The position numbers and the translations under genes were made by a program. Below the pieces are notes generated by a model that saw only the letters and a list, made by a program, of their open reading frames with translations, searched no databases and had not been told where the DNA came from. Shown in pieces: positions 6,784-7,691 of a stretch of DNA of 7,691 nucleotides (positions within the stretch are counted from its first letter, which is position 1; every line of letters begins with the position of its first letter). This stretch comes from CAJXSD01 sp964633145 (lineage in GTDB: Bacteria; Pseudomonadota; Alphaproteobacteria; Rhodobacterales; Rhodobacteraceae), in contig CAZWFE010000066.1 in NCBI GenBank assembly GCA_964633145.1, positions 1 through 7,691 on the forward strand. The letters are read 5' to 3'.

Positions 6784-7398
6784 TTAGGTTGAATTTGACA
6801 AATGGGATAAGTGATGTCGGTTTTCTTTGTTCAGGACTTTCAATTTTCCCGTCCATAGGACACGGGCTTCGGTATCGGTCGGGTTCGTCCAAGAGTGGGG
6901 GGAAATTCCATTGAAATGCAAACAATCCCCTGCCTGCATCTCGAATTTCTGACCATCAAGGAATTGATGGATCATGCCCTCTAAAACGAAAATGATCTCT
7001 TCGCCTTCATGCGAAACGGTTTCTGACGAATACCCCGGGGGTACGTTCAGGATATAAGACGCAAGTTCAGATCCCGGATACTGGTTTGTGACCGCCTCAT
7101 ATCGAACCGACGATCCATCCATAAAAAATTGCTGACGCCCCTCTGCCCAGCTTATCGCGTCTGTTGGTTTCTGCGATTTGATGAAATATTCAATTTCCAC
7201 CCCAAGCGCATCCGCGATCTGCGCCAAAGTTCCCAAAGTCGGCACTGCCATGTCGCGTTCGATTTGGCTGACATATCCCACAGAAACACCAGCCGTGTCC
7301 GCCAAACCTTGCATCGTCATTGACAGCTTTTTGCGGCGCTGTCGAATGAGAGATCCCAACAACGGGGATCGGTTTTTTATGGCGTTCACTTCGTTCAT
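6784..7398 (-). CDS. XRE-family transcriptional regulator with C-terminal cupin sensor domain
   Basis: A 204-residue DNA-binding regulator. Residues 14-69 form an XRE/HTH_3 domain (IRQRRKKLSMTMQGLADTAG, then the recognition helix around VSVGYVSQIERD, then PTLGTLAQIADALGV). Residues 110-185 form a small cupin barrel. Cupin motif 1 is visible as PGYSSETVSHEGEEIIFVLEG, with H130 and E134 kept but the second histidine replaced by G132. Motif 2 is AGDCLHFNGISPHSWTN with H168 and N172. The barrel may bind a metal or a small effector. The plan and size resemble PuuR and SutR-type regulators, which control uptake and catabolism of a nearby substrate. The protein therefore probably controls the downstream dpp-peptidase operon, and perhaps itself through the dyads just upstream. 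The effector cannot be read. The ATG at 7398 has AAGGA seven bases upstream; dppA starts 97 bp downstream in the same direction. Confidence 0.9.
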   Translation of the reverse strand: MNEVNAIKNRSPLLGSLIRQRRKKLSMTMQGLADTAGVSVGYVSQIERDMAVPTLGTLAQIADALGVEIEYFIKSQKPTDAISWAEGRQQFFMDGSSVRYEAVTNQYPGSELASYILNVPPGYSSETVSHEGEEIIFVLEGMIHQFLDGQKFEMQAGDCLHFNGISPHSWTNPTDTEARVLWTGKLKVLNKENRHHLSHLSNST

Positions 7399-7402
7399 TT
7401 TC

Positions 7403-7423
7403 CTATCCTTTCTTTAGGGATAG
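7403..7423 (-). promoter_or_regulatory. Dyad overlapping the regulator's ribosome binding site
   Basis: CTATCC and GGATAG form a perfect 6-bp inverted repeat with a 9-base spacer directly before the regulator gene. One arm overlaps the ribosome binding site AAGGA (7406-7410). Folded in RNA it would hide that site; as DNA it would be a repressor site over the start of the message. Either use is an inference. Confidence 0.4.
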
Positions 7424-7438
7424 TAAAATTTTTTTACT
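7422..7438. promoter_or_regulatory. AT-rich operator-like palindrome upstream of the regulator
   Basis: AGTAAAA and TTTTACT flank three bases, giving a perfect 17-bp palindrome ending 24 bp before the regulator start codon. Its size and position fit an operator for a dimeric XRE protein and hence autoregulation. A shorter related dyad, AGAAA-N2-TTTCT, occurs at 6771-6782 at the end of the regulator gene, on the dppA side. Confidence 0.45.
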
Positions 7439-7476
7439 GAGGCAAATAATTTTAATTTTTTTTTACACTAACCTAG

Positions 7477-7482
7477 CGTCAA
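7477..7482 (-). promoter_or_regulatory. Possible -35 element of the regulator promoter
   Basis: TTGACG on the minus strand matches five of six positions of the housekeeping -35 consensus and stands before a strongly AT-rich stretch (7422-7470). No good -10 hexamer lies at 17-18 bases: the sequence there is AAAATT or AAATTA, and a better TAAAAT is 22 bases away. The promoter is therefore only suggested. Confidence 0.3.
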
Positions 7483-7497
7483 TTTAAGTTTGGTTTT

Positions 7498-7514
7498 TTG
7501 CCGCAATGCGGCAA
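7498..7514. repeat. GC-rich 17-bp palindrome
   Basis: TTGCCGCA and TGCGGCAA flank a single base, a perfect 8-1-8 palindrome about 100 bp upstream of the regulator. It could be a binding site for another regulator or the stem of a hairpin. It is not a standard terminator in either direction: on the minus strand it is followed by A residues, and on the plus strand its T-run precedes the stem instead of following it. Confidence 0.5.
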
Positions 7515-7691
7515 GCTCTTACGCGGCATAAACAATTTACGCGTTGGTTCATTTTCCTCGTGTCGGTTCTGTTTGCAGATGATTTGCATTTTAACATCCC
7601 AACAGTGCATATTCAGACCCGCCCGAACGACTGATGGCAAATTTTATAACGAATCTCTTTGCATGCTCATTGTGATTCTTGCGCAAAAGAT
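7515..7691. other. Right-edge stretch with no gene I can support
   Basis: This is the upstream part of the 293-bp leader region of the operon. Two frames stay open for about 35 codons (plus strand from an ATG at 7579 to the edge; minus strand from the edge to a TAA at 7591-7593), but neither has a ribosome binding site, recognisable residues or coding-like codon choice. TTACGCG occurs twice (7519-7525 and 7537-7543) and TTTGCA three times (7572, 7583, 7658). No role can be assigned. Confidence 0.4.

Noticed and set aside
7498..7514. Intrinsic terminator of an upstream gene
   Set aside because: The stem is good, but it is followed by A residues on the minus strand and by no T-run on the plus strand.
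7591..7689. Minus-strand frame entering from the right edge and ending at TAA, as the tail of an upstream gene
   Set aside because: Thirty-two codons with AGA and ATA codons and no recognisable motif; equally likely to be non-coding leader.
7579..7691. Plus-strand frame open from an ATG to the right edge, as a possible divergent gene
   Set aside because: No ribosome binding site precedes it, the residues suggest no protein, and codon choice does not resemble the neighbouring genes; only 37 codons are visible.

Overview
The window holds one compact transporter operon on the minus strand, probably from a marine alphaproteobacterium of the Rhodobacterales/roseobacter type. That placement is an inference from protein style, moderate GC and gene content; there is no rRNA or other phylogenetic marker here. 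All minus-strand genes read right to left: an XRE-cupin regulator (6784-7398), the periplasmic dipeptide-binding protein dppA (5097-6686), an M24 metallopeptidase (3936-5042), the permeases dppB (2935-3942) and dppC (2042-2935), and the ATPases dppD (1060-2037) and dppF (107-1063). At the left edge the last 33 codons of a plus-strand gene, resembling the tail of a methyl-accepting chemotaxis protein, end at 103, three bases from the dppF stop.

The genes downstream of dppA are translationally packed: peptidase/dppB overlap by 7 nt, dppB/dppC by 1 nt (TAATG), dppC/dppD are 4 nt apart behind a strong ribosome binding site, and dppD/dppF overlap by 4 nt (ATGA). Two breaks stand out. The 97-bp gap between the regulator and dppA carries dyads and a weak promoter candidate. 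The dppA/peptidase gap carries a perfect 10-bp stem-loop, of the kind that lets a binding protein be made in excess of its membrane partners.

Functionally, DppA captures dipeptides in the periplasm, DppB and DppC form the inner-membrane channel, and DppD and DppF supply ATP hydrolysis. The embedded M24 peptidase, which keeps all five metal ligands, probably cleaves an imported peptide (possibly Xaa-Pro type) in the cytoplasm. The XRE-cupin protein is the likely transcriptional regulator, sensing a small ligand or metal through its cupin barrel. The 293 bp upstream of it (7399-7691) hold AT-rich and GC-rich dyads but no convincing gene.

I see no mobile element, CRISPR array, RNA gene or truly novel system. 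The points worth a second look are the peptidase inside the operon, the regulator with its operator-like dyads, and the post-dppA stem-loop.
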